Of a stretch of 64,000 nt of DNA, positions 16,859 through 25,761 are shown piece by piece. Source of the DNA: Sphingosinithalassobacter tenebrarum (lineage in GTDB: Bacteria; Pseudomonadota; Alphaproteobacteria; Sphingomonadales; Sphingomonadaceae); contig NZ_CP049109.1 in assembly GCF_011057975.1 (NCBI RefSeq), positions 3,007,001 through 3,071,000 on the forward strand. The letters are read 5' to 3'. The notes beneath the pieces were generated by a model. The model was not told the origin of the DNA. It worked only from the letters and a program-made list of their open reading frames with translations, and did no database searches. Numbering within the stretch: the stretch's first letter is position 1; every line of letters starts with the position of its first letter. Both the position numbers and the translations under genes were made by a program.

Positions 16859-16900
16859 TCCTGATGAGGGCATCGGGACACGCCCTCTGCCGGATCAGGA
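16859..16900 (-). promoter_or_regulatory. Leader hairpin of the methylase-helicase gene
   Basis: Outer arms TCCTGAT (16859-16865) and ATCAGGA (16894-16900), inner arms GAGGGC (16866-16871) and GCCCTC (16882-16887). The gene-proximal arm contains AGGA of the AGGAGG ribosome binding site, so 13 pairs would hide it. Confidence 0.65.
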
Positions 16901-16921
16901 AATCGAGAAGCCCTCTCTCCT

Positions 16922-17836
16922 CTAACGCGCCGCTTTGCGGCGCAGCCATGCTATGAGTTCATCGTTCCAGTCGGTATCGCTTGGATGTGGCTTGCGGACT
17001 TGGATCGTCCGCCCTTCCTGCGCGTAGGCTCCGAGGCCACGCGAGGCGGCCAGCTCGCCGCCAGCATCATGATCGACGAACAGATGAAGCTCGGTCACAC
17101 TCTCGGGAATGCTTACGAGACCGAAACGCTCATTCCCAAGGGTCGCCCAAACGGGAATGCCGGTGAGCGCATAGGCTGACAACGCGCTCTCGATCCCCTC
17201 GGCAAGGCCGAGCTTCCCGGAAACCGGAGCAAAAAGACGGACAGCAGCTTCACCGAGCGAGCCAAGCGCGCGCTTTGGCTTGTCGAAGGTGGCCTTGGTT
17301 GAAGCCTCGGTGGACAAAAACGTGCGGTGGATCGCGATCGGCCCCTCGTCGAGGCTGACCGCCGCAATCATAGCGGGAAGAAATCGGGTTCGTCCTTTCG
17401 GCCCGAGCGGCGTTTGCGGATGAAAGCGAAGAGCTGAAGATGCGGCCAGGATGCCGCGGCTCTCAAGGTAGGCCTTCGCCGGACTGCCACCCAATGGTTC
17501 CGCTTCGTGCCAGATCCTCAACGCTGCTGCCGAGGGTTTGCGCACCCTGGTTGGCTCGAGCTGATCCTCGGCCGAAGAACCCGAGAAAAACCTGGCCACC
17601 TCGAAACCTTCGCGGGCCAGAGCGGAAAGCACGCTCTGCTGATCGCAGCCCGCAAAACAATGGAAGAGAATAGCCTTTCGGCCGAGCGTCACGCCGAGCG
17701 AAGGTGTGCGGTCTTCGTGTGCGGGGCAGCAGGCCATCCCCTTTGTGCCTGACCATTTGCCCCCTCGGCTTTCACAGATCCTTCGGGCGGTGTCCTCGAG
17801 CGAATGACGTGACAGGGTTGAATTCGAAACGGGCAT
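16922..17836 (-). CDS. Primase-like protein with CHC2 zinc finger and Toprim domain
   Basis: A 304-residue protein. Zinc-binding region CCPAHEDRTPSL...LFHCFAGCD (about 36-67, Cys/His ligands), then a Toprim domain with LGLAEGIESALSAY (about 207-220) and LHLFVDHDAGG (D..D motif). Such short primase-like proteins are common in conjugative elements, where they may prime the complementary strand after transfer. No helicase or polymerase domain is present. The ATG at 17836 has GGAGC upstream. Divergent from the transglycosylase gene. Confidence 0.88.
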   Translation of the reverse strand: MPVSNSTLSRHSLEDTARRICESRGGKWSGTKGMACCPAHEDRTPSLGVTLGRKAILFHCFAGCDQQSVLSALAREGFEVARFFSGSSAEDQLEPTRVRKPSAAALRIWHEAEPLGGSPAKAYLESRGILAASSALRFHPQTPLGPKGRTRFLPAMIAAVSLDEGPIAIHRTFLSTEASTKATFDKPKRALGSLGEAAVRLFAPVSGKLGLAEGIESALSAYALTGIPVWATLGNERFGLVSIPESVTELHLFVDHDAGGELAASRGLGAYAQEGRTIQVRKPHPSDTDWNDELIAWLRRKAAR

Positions 17837-17974
17837 ACCAGCTCCATAGCCTCACAATTGCCCCCTCCAGAAGACCCCCTCTTCTCTCGGCTAAACTTGC
17901 AAAAAACGTTTTCCTACACCCACGCGTTCTATTTATGTTCTCTTGCGGATCGAGGCAAGGTGAAAGGTAATTCA
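17837..17974. promoter_or_regulatory. Divergent promoter region
   Basis: AT-richer than its surroundings. A plus-strand TATTTAT box near 17931-17937, preceded by TTTTCC-like sequence 17 nt up, could drive the transglycosylase gene. The promoter of the primase gene must also lie here. Confidence 0.4.
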
Positions 17975-18565
17975 ATGCGAATGTCTCTAGTGGCTTGCGG
18001 TTGCGGTGCGCTCGCGATTGCGATTTCGGGATCCGCGCGCGCGCAGGAGTTTCAGGTATTCGACCATGACCTCAGCAGAGTTGAGGTTACAACCGACGAA
18101 GGGCGCGCTTTCAACCCAACTGCAATCTACTTGGGCAAGCCAGACGGCAGCACAGCTTATATCGATAGAAGCTTCAAGGAAGCCTTGTATGAGCCACTCA
18201 TCCGGCAAGCTGAAGCGCGATATCAATTGCCGCCTCGACTGCTTCAGGCCCTGATTTGGCAGGAATCGCGGTTCAACCCGATGGCAATCAGTCCGGCTGG
18301 CGCCGCTGGGCTCGCTCAACTCATGCCGGGAACGGCAAGAGAACTTGGTGTCAGCAATCGCCACGATCCGGCTGAGAACATCGATGGCGGCGCGCGGTAT
18401 CTGAAGCAGATGCTAGAGCGCTTCGGTGCGATCCATCTCGCGCTGGCCGCATACAATGCTGGACCCGGCGCTGTGTCGCGAGCCGGCGGGATACCGACAA
18501 ATCGGGAAACACCTGGATATGTGAAGAGCGTTATCGACCGATGGATGGCATACAGTTCGATATGA
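17975..18565 (+). CDS. Secreted lytic transglycosylase (VirB1-like)
   Basis: A 196-residue protein with a signal peptide (MRMSLVACGCGALAIAISG, cut after ARA-Q) and an SLT domain: LIWQESRFNPMAISPAGAAG (catalytic Glu in QES), AQLMPGTARELGV, LALAAYNAGPGAV. It opens peptidoglycan locally, for the conjugation channel in this context. The ATG at 17975 has AAAGGT upstream. The next gene starts inside its stop codon. Confidence 0.92.
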   Translation: MRMSLVACGCGALAIAISGSARAQEFQVFDHDLSRVEVTTDEGRAFNPTAIYLGKPDGSTAYIDRSFKEALYEPLIRQAEARYQLPPRLLQALIWQESRFNPMAISPAGAAGLAQLMPGTARELGVSNRHDPAENIDGGARYLKQMLERFGAIHLALAAYNAGPGAVSRAGGIPTNRETPGYVKSVIDRWMAYSSI

Positions 18566-18765
18566 CTACGAATCGGAAAAGGATCAGCGGACGGCTCGAG
18601 CACCTTCCTCGGGGAGCTGTAATTGTAACCGTTGCCGGAGATCATTGGGTTCTCGAAGACTACGAACCCTCAAACGAAGACTTTGGATTTGAGGTTACCG
18701 CAGAGGGTATCGTTGTCGGGTTCGACCGCCTTCGCGTCGAATGGCTGGGGCAGGTGCCCGCCTAG
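18562..18765 (+). CDS. Small DUF5818-like protein
   Basis: A 67-residue beta-rich protein (MTTNRKRISGRLEHLPRG...) whose ATG overlaps the transglycosylase stop (ATGA). The pattern GRLEHLPRGAVIVTVAGDHWVLE fits small DUF5818-type proteins known near sphingomonad integrases; I hold that name loosely. Probably made only when the transglycosylase is translated. Function unknown. Confidence 0.65.
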   Translation: MTTNRKRISGRLEHLPRGAVIVTVAGDHWVLEDYEPSNEDFGFEVTAEGIVVGFDRLRVEWLGQVPA

Positions 18766-18772
18766 GAGCAGG

Positions 18773-20026
18773 TCACGCGGCTCTCAAAACTGCAATGTTT
18801 CGCGCTTTGCCGCCGATGGAATCGAGGAAGTCTGCCCAATCCTGCAGCATTGCACGCCGAGGAGCGAGATATTCGGCAGCATTGTATGCTCCGCGAACTT
18901 CGTTCTCTTCGCTGTGTGCCAATTGCAGTTCGACCCAGTCTTCATGATATCTGCGGATCCACATCGGTGGTTCGCCGACCTCGACCAGCTGCTCATTCGC
19001 CCAGGTGCTCGCCAGACCCCTGAAGCCGTGAACAGTTTGTCGCCCGTGGTAACCGAGCCGATAGAGGCCATAGATCATCGTATTCTCGGAAAGCGGCATC
19101 TTGGGCTTCTGGCCTGGAAAGACGTATTCGCCTTCGGACTTGCTGATCATATCTTGAGCAAGAGAAGCGGCTTGTCGCGACAAAGGCACGATATGCTCGC
19201 GGCCCATTTTCATCCGATCAGCGCCAATGCGCCAAACTGGTGAATCTCCGACTAGACCTTCAAACTCGTGCTTCTTGGCGAACCGGAGTTCCTTGGTCCG
19301 GACCCATGTAAGAAGAGCAAAGGTCAATGCCGCCCGCGTAATTTCGGATCGTCTCTCACCCTCTTCCTGGTATCGCTCCATCTTGATGATGAGTTCGGGT
19401 AGCTGTGCCAGAGGCAGCTTCGCCATATGCTTGACCCGAGGACGTGGCTTCAAAGCCCCCCGAAGATGCGCCGTTGGATCGGAATCGCAAAGTCCGCTGG
19501 CAATCGCGAACTGGAATACCTGACCAATACATTGCTTGGCCCGTCGACTGATGTCGAGCGCGCCGCGCTCCTCGATCTTCCGAATGACCTTCAGGACTTC
19601 TGGTGGAGTTATCTCATGCATCATGAGCTCGCCTAAGACAGGAAGCACGTCCTGCTCCATCCGCGACCACACGCGCTTCGCATGGGCGGGATTGAGACTA
19701 CTTGCTCTGTTCTCATGCCACATGGTGGCAATCGCCCTGAAGGTCTTAGCCTCTTCGAAGTCCCGACCCGGTTTGTGAACCATCGGGTCCCTGCCTTCGG
19801 CCAGCACACCCTTGGCAGCTCTCTTGAGTTCTCTTGCGGCCGCTATTCCGACTTCGGGGTAGGCACCGAAAGAAAGCAGCTTCTCTTTCCCGTGGTACCG
19901 GTATTTCAGCCGCCAGAGCTTCGAGCCGTTCTTTTGCACGAGGAGGAATAATCCCTCCCCATCCGCAAGCTTGTATGGACGCTCAGCCGCCTTCGCTTTT
20001 TTGATCTGAATCTCACTCAAGGCCAT
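18773..20026 (-). CDS. int: Tyrosine integrase of the ICE (P4-type)
   Basis: A 417-residue site-specific recombinase. N-terminal DUF4102 arm-binding domain (LADGEGLFLLVQKNGSKLWRL), core-binding domain about 90-190, catalytic domain with WVRTKELRF (Arg), TVHGFRGLAST (His-x-x-Arg) and AHSEENEVRGAYN (nucleophile Tyr). Reads toward the element and lies 179 nt from the 3' end of tRNA-Met, the usual layout for integration into the tRNA end. Stop is 7 nt from the convergent DUF5818 gene. No excisionase was found in the window. Confidence 0.95.
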   Translation of the reverse strand: MALSEIQIKKAKAAERPYKLADGEGLFLLVQKNGSKLWRLKYRYHGKEKLLSFGAYPEVGIAAARELKRAAKGVLAEGRDPMVHKPGRDFEEAKTFRAIATMWHENRASSLNPAHAKRVWSRMEQDVLPVLGELMMHEITPPEVLKVIRKIEERGALDISRRAKQCIGQVFQFAIASGLCDSDPTAHLRGALKPRPRVKHMAKLPLAQLPELIIKMERYQEEGERRSEITRAALTFALLTWVRTKELRFAKKHEFEGLVGDSPVWRIGADRMKMGREHIVPLSRQAASLAQDMISKSEGEYVFPGQKPKMPLSENTMIYGLYRLGYHGRQTVHGFRGLASTWANEQLVEVGEPPMWIRRYHEDWVELQLAHSEENEVRGAYNAAEYLAPRRAMLQDWADFLDSIGGKARNIAVLRAA

Positions 20027-20027
20027 T

Positions 20028-20079
20028 GGGGGTATCGCTCCTTTTCGCTACCCCCGGAAAATACCCCCAAAATACCCCC
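20028..20079. repeat. ATACCCCC repeats at the integrase start
   Basis: ATACCCCC at 20061-20068 and 20072-20079, TACCCCC at 20049-20055, and an inverted copy GGGGGTAT at 20028-20035 that touches the integrase start codon (20024-20026). Candidate arm-type integrase sites that would also let Int repress its own gene. Confidence 0.5.
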
Positions 20080-20102
20080 ACACCAAATCCGGCTTCAAGC
20101 GA

Positions 20103-20190
20103 ATGCATGCGCACGCAGGCGGACGCGAATCACTCACATCATTCTGTTTTAATTGAGTTTTACGGATGCATGCGGAAGCAAGCGAACCCA
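20103..20190. repeat. Direct repeat between integrase and tRNA-Met
   Basis: Two imperfect copies starting ATGCATGCG (20103 and 20166), 63 nt apart, with continued similarity over about 25 nt (GCAGGCGGAC versus GCAAGCGAAC). Possible binding sites for Int, excisionase or IHF. AT-rich spacer 20128-20165. Confidence 0.45.
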
Positions 20191-20204
20191 TGCGGATTCG
20201 AGAT

Positions 20205-20281
20205 TGGTAGCGGAGGAGGGACTTGAACCCCCGACACGCGGATTATGATTCCGCTGCTCTAACCAGCTGAGCTACTCCGCC
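20205..20281 (-). tRNA. tRNA-Met(CAU), element attachment site
   Basis: 77 nt with encoded CCA. Acceptor GGCGGAG pairs with CTCCGCT; anticodon stem GCGGA/TCCGC with loop ATCATAA, anticodon CAT. Elongator methionine rather than tRNA-Ile2 by overall similarity. The integrase lies beyond its 3' end, so the 3' part of this gene (from 20205 up) is expected to be one attachment core (attR here). No second copy of the 3' end was found to the left, so the other end is outside the window. Confidence 0.95.
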
Positions 20282-20336
20282 CCAAGGGGCTTCGCGTCGA
20301 AGCGAGCGCGCCACATAAGTCGCGCGCGCGCGGGGG

Positions 20337-20858
20337 TCAAGCGAACATGTGTCGCGAATGCTGCTCCCAGGGACCGCCGCGATACCACCAGCTGGCGAGC
20401 CCGGTGATCCGCAGCGGGCACGGCTCGAATTCAGCCTGCATTCGCGCCAGCAATGCGCGGGCTGTGGTGCGGTCGACCTTGTTCTGGATCGTGATGTGGG
20501 GGCGCCATCCGGCGCTGTCCTGAGGCGTAAGCAGCGGAGCGAAGGCGTCGGCGAGGTCATCGCGTATCGCCTCGAGCTCGGGCGATTCGATTCGGAAGGC
20601 AACGCCGCGGCCGATGTCGATCACTCCGCCGATTCGCGCCCGGGGCGGATCGATACCGCGCGTCGCGGCAGAAAGCCGCTGTTTGAGCTCACGACCGAGG
20701 CCGGGAGGGAGATGATGAAACAATGTGCAATGCGCGGGCACCAGATTGCGCTCGGGCGGAAAGTGGCGCCGTCGCAGCCCGTCGAGCCAGGCGAAGTCCT
20801 CCGGCCCGAACAGCGCCGTCACGATCAGCGGCGCGGGTCCGGCCCCCTCCTCGCTCAA
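20337..20858 (-). CDS. thpR: 2'-5' RNA ligase family protein
   Basis: A 173-residue LigT-like phosphodiesterase/ligase with two H-x-T/S-x motifs, HCTLFHH (about 43-49) and HITIQN (about 121-126), spaced as in the family. Acts on 2',3'-cyclic phosphate or 2'-5' linked RNA in vitro; physiological role unclear. The first codon at 20858 is TTG and overlaps the kup stop (TTGA), so it is translated with kup; a GTG at codon 13 is an alternative start. First chromosomal gene beyond the element. Confidence 0.85.
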   Translation of the reverse strand: MSEEGAGPAPLIVTALFGPEDFAWLDGLRRRHFPPERNLVPAHCTLFHHLPPGLGRELKQRLSAATRGIDPPRARIGGVIDIGRGVAFRIESPELEAIRDDLADAFAPLLTPQDSAGWRPHITIQNKVDRTTARALLARMQAEFEPCPLRITGLASWWYRGGPWEQHSRHMFA

Positions 20859-22783
20859 ATCTCGACCTGGCTACCCAGCTCGACCACCCGGTTGGTTGGC
20901 AGCTTGAAGAATTCCATCGCGCTTTCGGCGTTGCGCAGCATCCAGGCGAATATCTTTTCGCGCCAGACCATCATGCCCGGCTTGGCCGATGGCAGCAGCG
21001 TCTGCCGGGCGAGGAAGAAGCTGGTGTCCATCATCTTGAACGGCTCGCCGCAGCTGCGCACCTGCTTGAGCGCGGCGGGCACGTCGGCGTCCTGCATGAA
21101 TCCGTACCGGATCACCATGCGGTGAAAGCCCTTGCCCAGATCCTCGCTCTGCACCCGTTTCCTGTCGGAAACGAAAGGCGAATCGCTGATCTTGACGGTC
21201 AGCAGGATGACGCGCTCGTGCAGTACCTTGTTGTGTTTGAGGTTATGGAGCAGCGCGTGCGGCACGCCTTCGGGTGTCGATGTCATGAACACCGCGGTCC
21301 CCGGCACGCGGCTGGCCGAATTTGCGGCGCTTTCGATAAAGATCTTCACCGGCATCGCGCTTTCGCGCAACCGGCCCATCATCAGCTTGCGCCCCTTGGA
21401 CCAGGTGGTCAGCAGGATGAACACTATCAGCCCGACCAGCAGCGGGAACCAGCCGCCGTCGGGGACCTTGGTCAGGTTCGCGGCGAAATAGGCGCCGTCG
21501 ACCACGAAGAAGATCGCCAGCAGCGGAATCGCATAGCGCTTCTTCCATCCCCACAGCACGAACAGAACCACTGCCAGCAGACAGGTGTCGATCAGCATCG
21601 CGCCGGTGACCGCGATGCCATAGGCCGAAGTCAGGTTCGACGAACTACGGAATGTCAGGACGAGCAGCAGCACCATCGTCATCAGCAGCCAGTTGATCAG
21701 CGGGATATAGATCTGACCCGCCGTCGCGGCGCTGGTATGATCGATACGCAGGCGCGGCATGAAACCGAGCTGGATCGCCTGTTGCGTTACAGAGAAGGCG
21801 CCCGAAATCACCGCTTGCGACGCGATGATGGCTGCCGCCGTCGCAATGCCGACCAGCGGCAGCTGCAGCGCGGCGGGAGCAAGCATGTAGAAGGGGCTTT
21901 CGAGCGCGATCATCCCGTCCCGGATCAGCAGCGCGCCCTGGCCCATATAATTGCACATCAGCGCCGGCAGGACGAAGAACAACCACGAAACCCGGATCGG
22001 ATTGCGGCCGAAATGGCCCATATCGGCATAGAGCGCTTCGGCGCCGGTCACTGCGAGGACGACCGAACCGAGGGCGAGAAAGGCCGGCAGCGGGTCCTCG
22101 ACAAAGAACAGCACCGCATAATGCGGCGAGAAGGCAGCGAGGATCTGCGGCGTCTGGAACACGCTCACCACGCCGAGCGTGGCGATGACGAGGAAATAGA
22201 GCAGCATCACCGGGCCGAAAAAGGCGCCGACGCGCGCCGTACCGGTCCGCTGGATCGCAAACAGGCCGACCAGGATCATCACCGACAAGGGAATGACCCA
22301 GTCGGCGAAGGCGGGCGATGCGACCGAAAGCCCTTCGACTGCGCCCAGCACCGACACGGCCGGCGTGATCATGCTGTCGCCATAGAAAAGCGCGGTGGCG
22401 AAGACGCCGAGCAGGATGATGCCGCGCGTCCAGCGCTTTTGCGCAGTGCGCCCCGAAATCAGCGCGAGCAGCGCCAGGCTGCCGCCCTCGCCCTTGTTGT
22501 CCGCGCGCATGATGACCGAGACATATTTGAGCGTCACGACGATCATCATCGACCAGAACATCAGGCTGATGACGCCCATGATGTGCAATGTGTCGAGTGC
22601 GAGCGGATGATGCCCGTCAAAAGTCTCGCGAAATGCGTAGAGCGGACTGGTGCCGATATCGCCGAACACGACTCCGACTGCGGCGACCGCAAGTTTCCAC
22701 AGTCCCTGCGCATGCGCATGGCCTTCATGGTCTTCGGTCGTGATCTCGGCAGCCGCCCCGGGCTGGCCCTCGTTCTCGGTCAC
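20855..22783 (-). CDS. kup: Kup potassium uptake transporter
   Basis: A 642-residue KUP/HAK/KT proton-coupled potassium transporter with about 12 membrane helices in the first 450 residues and a cytosolic C-terminal part. [15 protein letters not shown] (about 37-51) is the family signature. The first codon at 22783 is GTG, with no ATG near, and no strong ribosome binding site; the N-terminus is acidic and His-rich ([11 protein letters not shown]). A clear 4-nt overlap joins it to thpR. Confidence 0.95.
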   Translation of the reverse strand: MTENEGQPGAAAEITTEDHEGHAHAQGLWKLAVAAVGVVFGDIGTSPLYAFRETFDGHHPLALDTLHIMGVISLMFWSMMIVVTLKYVSVIMRADNKGEGGSLALLALISGRTAQKRWTRGIILLGVFATALFYGDSMITPAVSVLGAVEGLSVASPAFADWVIPLSVMILVGLFAIQRTGTARVGAFFGPVMLLYFLVIATLGVVSVFQTPQILAAFSPHYAVLFFVEDPLPAFLALGSVVLAVTGAEALYADMGHFGRNPIRVSWLFFVLPALMCNYMGQGALLIRDGMIALESPFYMLAPAALQLPLVGIATAAAIIASQAVISGAFSVTQQAIQLGFMPRLRIDHTSAATAGQIYIPLINWLLMTMVLLLVLTFRSSSNLTSAYGIAVTGAMLIDTCLLAVVLFVLWGWKKRYAIPLLAIFFVVDGAYFAANLTKVPDGGWFPLLVGLIVFILLTTWSKGRKLMMGRLRESAMPVKIFIESAANSASRVPGTAVFMTSTPEGVPHALLHNLKHNKVLHERVILLTVKISDSPFVSDRKRVQSEDLGKGFHRMVIRYGFMQDADVPAALKQVRSCGEPFKMMDTSFFLARQTLLPSAKPGMMVWREKIFAWMLRNAESAMEFFKLPTNRVVELGSQVEI

Positions 22784-22925
22784 GGGCGGCGCGATCGGGC
22801 CGATTGGAAATACGACTTGGTCATGTGCGACCGGCTTCTTCTCGTCTCGGGACGCGCGGCGTTAGCACGGCCCCTGTTGCACCGCAACGTTCCGAAGATT
22901 GACCCGGGAAAAGCACGGAACTGCG

Positions 22926-23402
22926 TCACTCGCGCGATCCGAACAGCGCATCGGCCTCGCTTCGAGTCGGCACGGATCGCAGAACGAAACTGCTGTTGAT
23001 GGTCACGACTCCGGGAAGGCGCCCCAGATGCTCACGATGCAACCGCTCATAATCGTCGAGATCGCGACACAGGAGCTTGAGGCGATAATCCTGGCCTCCC
23101 GAAACGAGGACGCATTCGACAACGCCGTCGATCTGCCCCACCGCACGCTCGAACTGGGCAAGATCCTCTTCGATCTGCGTGCCCAGCGTGATGTCGACCA
23201 GCGCCGTCACCTTGAACCCGAGTCGGCGATGGCCGAGATGCGCGCCATAGCCGAGGAGCTGGCCCGCCGCCTCAAGCGCCTGGATGCGCCGCGTACAGGC
23301 CGATTGCGACAGCCCGGCCCGCGTCGCGATGTCGGTGACGGAAGCGCGGGCATCATTTGCCAGCAGCTTCAGGATTTTCCGGTCGATCCGATCTATCTGC
23401 AT
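22926..23402 (-). CDS. Lrp/AsnC family transcription regulator
   Basis: A 158-residue regulator: helix-turn-helix (IDRKILKLLANDARASVTDI, SQSACTRRIQALEAAG) then the RAM ligand-sensing domain (VVECVLVSGGQDYRLKLLCRDL). I chose the ATG of MQIDRIDRKIL because family members begin there. It diverges from the alanine dehydrogenase gene and most likely controls it in response to alanine or another amino acid. Confidence 0.92.
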   Translation of the reverse strand: MQIDRIDRKILKLLANDARASVTDIATRAGLSQSACTRRIQALEAAGQLLGYGAHLGHRRLGFKVTALVDITLGTQIEEDLAQFERAVGQIDGVVECVLVSGGQDYRLKLLCRDLDDYERLHREHLGRLPGVVTINSSFVLRSVPTRSEADALFGSRE

Positions 23403-23532
23403 CAATTCGCTGCAATTATCGTCATAAGCGGTAAATCCATGTGTCACAGCCGTTTCGGCGATGCAACTTTGCAAGGACTCGTCCGTTGAATCGCTCTATT
23501 TTCGCCCGATTGAACGGAAGGGGAGAGTGGCG
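23403..23532. promoter_or_regulatory. Shared lrp/ald promoter region
   Basis: 130 bases between the two start codons, with AT-rich half-sites such as CAATTCGCTGCAATTATCG (near 23403-23421) that could bind the Lrp protein. No certain -35/-10. Confidence 0.4.
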
Positions 23533-24639
23533 ATGCGCATCGGTGTTCCGCGGGAAATCAAGAACCACGAATATCGTGTCGGCCTGACTCCCCCGTCGGT
23601 TGCCGAACTGGTTGCCGCTGGTCATGAAGTGCTGATGGAATCGGGCGCCGGCGGCGGCATCGATTTCGAGGACGCCGACTATGTCGCGGTAGGCGCGCAG
23701 ATCCTGCCCGATGCGCCCGCGGTGTTCGCCGCGGCCGACATGATCGTGAAGGTGAAGGAGCCGCAGCCGCAGGAAGTGCCGCTGATCGAGCCGCGCCACA
23801 CGCTGTTCACCTATCTGCACCTCGCCGCCGAACCGGCGCTTACCGATGGCCTGATCAAGTCGGGGGCGACGTGCATCGCTTATGAAACGGTAACCTCGCC
23901 GACGCGCAATCTGCCGCTGCTCAAGCCGATGAGCGAAGTCGCCGGCCGCATGTCGGTGCAGGTCGGCGCGCATTATCTGGAAAAGGAACCCGGCGGGCGC
24001 GGCGTGCTGCTCGGCGGCGTGCCGGGAGTGGCGCCGGCGCGCGTTGCGATCCTCGGCGGCGGCGTGGCCGGCATCAACGCCGCGCAGATGGCGACGGGGC
24101 TTCGTGCCGACGTGACGATTTACGACATCAACAATGATCGTCTTGCCGAACTCGACATGCATTTCGGCAGCCAGATCAAGACTGCCTATGCCAGTAAGTC
24201 CGCCGTCGAAGCCGCTGTGGCGCGCGCGCATCTGGTGATCGGCGCGGTGCTGGTGCCCGGCGCCGCCGCACCCAAGCTGGTGACGCGCGAGATGCTGAAG
24301 ACGATGAAGCGCGGCAGCGTGCTCGTCGACATCGCGATCGATCAGGGCGGCTGTTTCGAAACCTCGCATCCGACCACGCATGACGATCCGGTCTACGAAA
24401 TCGACGGCGTGACGCATTATTGCGTGGCGAACATGCCTGGCGCAGTGGCGCGCACTTCTGCGTTCGCTCTCAACAATGCGACTTTGCCCTTTGTGCTGGC
24501 GATCGCCAACAAGGGCGCGGCGCAGGCGATGGCCGACGACTCGCATCTCGCCAATGGTCTCAATGTTTCCGAAGGGAAGGTTCGCCACCAGGCAGTCGCC
24601 GAAGCACTCAACCTTCCTTTCGAACCCTGGTCGCGCTGA
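23533..24639 (+). CDS. ald: Alanine dehydrogenase
   Basis: A 368-residue NAD-dependent enzyme for L-alanine/pyruvate interconversion (alanine use as carbon and nitrogen source). Matches the family from end to end: MRIGVPREIKNHEYRVGLTP, KVKEPQPQE, HTLFTYLHLA, LGGGVAGINAAQMATGL (Rossmann GxGxxG) and DIAIDQGGCFETSHPTTH. The ATG at 23533 follows GGAAGGGGAGAG. Divergent from its likely Lrp regulator. Confidence 0.95.
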   Translation: MRIGVPREIKNHEYRVGLTPPSVAELVAAGHEVLMESGAGGGIDFEDADYVAVGAQILPDAPAVFAAADMIVKVKEPQPQEVPLIEPRHTLFTYLHLAAEPALTDGLIKSGATCIAYETVTSPTRNLPLLKPMSEVAGRMSVQVGAHYLEKEPGGRGVLLGGVPGVAPARVAILGGGVAGINAAQMATGLRADVTIYDINNDRLAELDMHFGSQIKTAYASKSAVEAAVARAHLVIGAVLVPGAAAPKLVTREMLKTMKRGSVLVDIAIDQGGCFETSHPTTHDDPVYEIDGVTHYCVANMPGAVARTSAFALNNATLPFVLAIANKGAAQAMADDSHLANGLNVSEGKVRHQAVAEALNLPFEPWSR

Positions 24640-24646
24640 TCGTCCC

Positions 24647-25345
24647 TCAGCGCGCAGAGGTCGGCGGCTCCGGCGCAATCCCCCCCTCGCGCGTCGGAGC
24701 TGCCGCACCCGTTTCCGGGTCGACACCCGCCTGGGCCAGCAGCCGGTCGAGCAGCATCAGCCGCTGGGCGATATCCTCGCGGTAGTTCGCCCCCTCGGGC
24801 GTCAGCTCGAGCGCTTTCGCCCACCAGCGGCGGGCCTCGACGAAATCACTGGCACGGATATGCGCCAGCCCCAGGAAGAAGACCGGGCCGGGATGATCGG
24901 GCCACAGCGCCAGCGCTTTTTCGAACGCCAGCCGGGCGGGTGGCGTGATTGCGCCGTCATGCTGCGCCATCGTGAGGCCCAGCCATGCCCAGAGCGAGCC
25001 GTTTCTCGGGCTGTTGTGCACCGCGCCCAGCATCACCTGCACCGCGCGGCCCGACTTGCCCGCGCGCATCATCGCATCGGAGGCGATGAAATAGGGACGC
25101 TCGGCAGTGAGTTCGCCGAACAGCTTGTTGCGCAGTTCGACCAGCCCGGGGTCGACCGGCTGACGAACGGGTTCGGTCGACACCGGCGCGCCGGATAGAC
25201 CCGGGCTGCCCTGCCAGGCATAGCCTGCGGCACCGAAGACCAGTGCCGCTAACAGGAACGTGCCGAGCTTCGCCGGAAACCGCATCAGCCAGAGAATCCC
25301 GATCACGGCCAGCGCGAGGCCCATAAGAATCAACCAGCCCGTCAT
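24647..25345 (-). CDS. ccmI: CcmI-like TPR protein for cytochrome c maturation
   Basis: A 232-residue protein with two N-terminal membrane helices (about 3-20 and 27-45) and a TPR-type C-terminal domain (AERPYFIASDAMMRAGKSG, WLGLTMAQHDGAITPPAR, FFLGLAHIRASDF). It holds apocytochrome c for the heme lyase. Last gene of the ccm operon, joined to ccmH by a 4-nt overlap; shorter than two-domain CcmI. Confidence 0.85.
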   Translation of the reverse strand: MTGWLILMGLALAVIGILWLMRFPAKLGTFLLAALVFGAAGYAWQGSPGLSGAPVSTEPVRQPVDPGLVELRNKLFGELTAERPYFIASDAMMRAGKSGRAVQVMLGAVHNSPRNGSLWAWLGLTMAQHDGAITPPARLAFEKALALWPDHPGPVFFLGLAHIRASDFVEARRWWAKALELTPEGANYREDIAQRLMLLDRLLAQAGVDPETGAAAPTREGGIAPEPPTSAR

Positions 25346-25761
25346 TGCCCGCTCCCTCGCCGAAAGCTGCGCCGAGCGACCACGACGCCGAAAACGAGCA
25401 GCAGGACCGGTGCGATCCAGAGTGGCGCCGTGACCCAGCTCAGCGGCGGATCATAGGTCACATAATCGCCATAGCGCGCGATCAGCCATTCACGGATATC
25501 GTCCGCGCTTTCGCCGGCGGCGATCCGCTCACGCACCAGCGCGCGCATGTCACCGGCCATTTCGGCATCGCTGTCGGCAATCGACTGGCCCTGGCAAACC
25601 AGGCAACGCAGTTCTTCCATCAATTCCTGCGCCTGCGCCTCGGCCTGCGGATCTTCCAGCTGGGTATAGGCAAGCGGCGCCGGCGGCCGGTTCGACTGGG
25701 CGAAGGAGAGCGCCGGCACCATCAGCAACAGCGCGACGACAAGAGCACGAAGAGCCGTCAT
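25342..25761 (-). CDS. ccmH: CcmH thiol-disulfide protein
   Basis: A 139-residue protein with signal peptide, the LRCLVCQ redox motif (CxxC, about 52-58) that reduces the apocytochrome heme-binding cysteines, and one C-terminal membrane helix (about 108-128). Overlaps ccmG and ccmI by 4 nt each. Confidence 0.93.
   Translation of the reverse strand: MTALRALVVALLLMVPALSFAQSNRPPAPLAYTQLEDPQAEAQAQELMEELRCLVCQGQSIADSDAEMAGDMRALVRERIAAGESADDIREWLIARYGDYVTYDPPLSWVTAPLWIAPVLLLVFGVVVARRSFRRGSGQ

Noticed and set aside
1..20204. Insertion sequences or transposases inside the element
   Set aside because: No transposase motif or terminal inverted repeats with target duplications were seen.
20723..22999. 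Long plus-strand open frame across kup
   Set aside because: Antisense to kup, whose family match is unmistakable.
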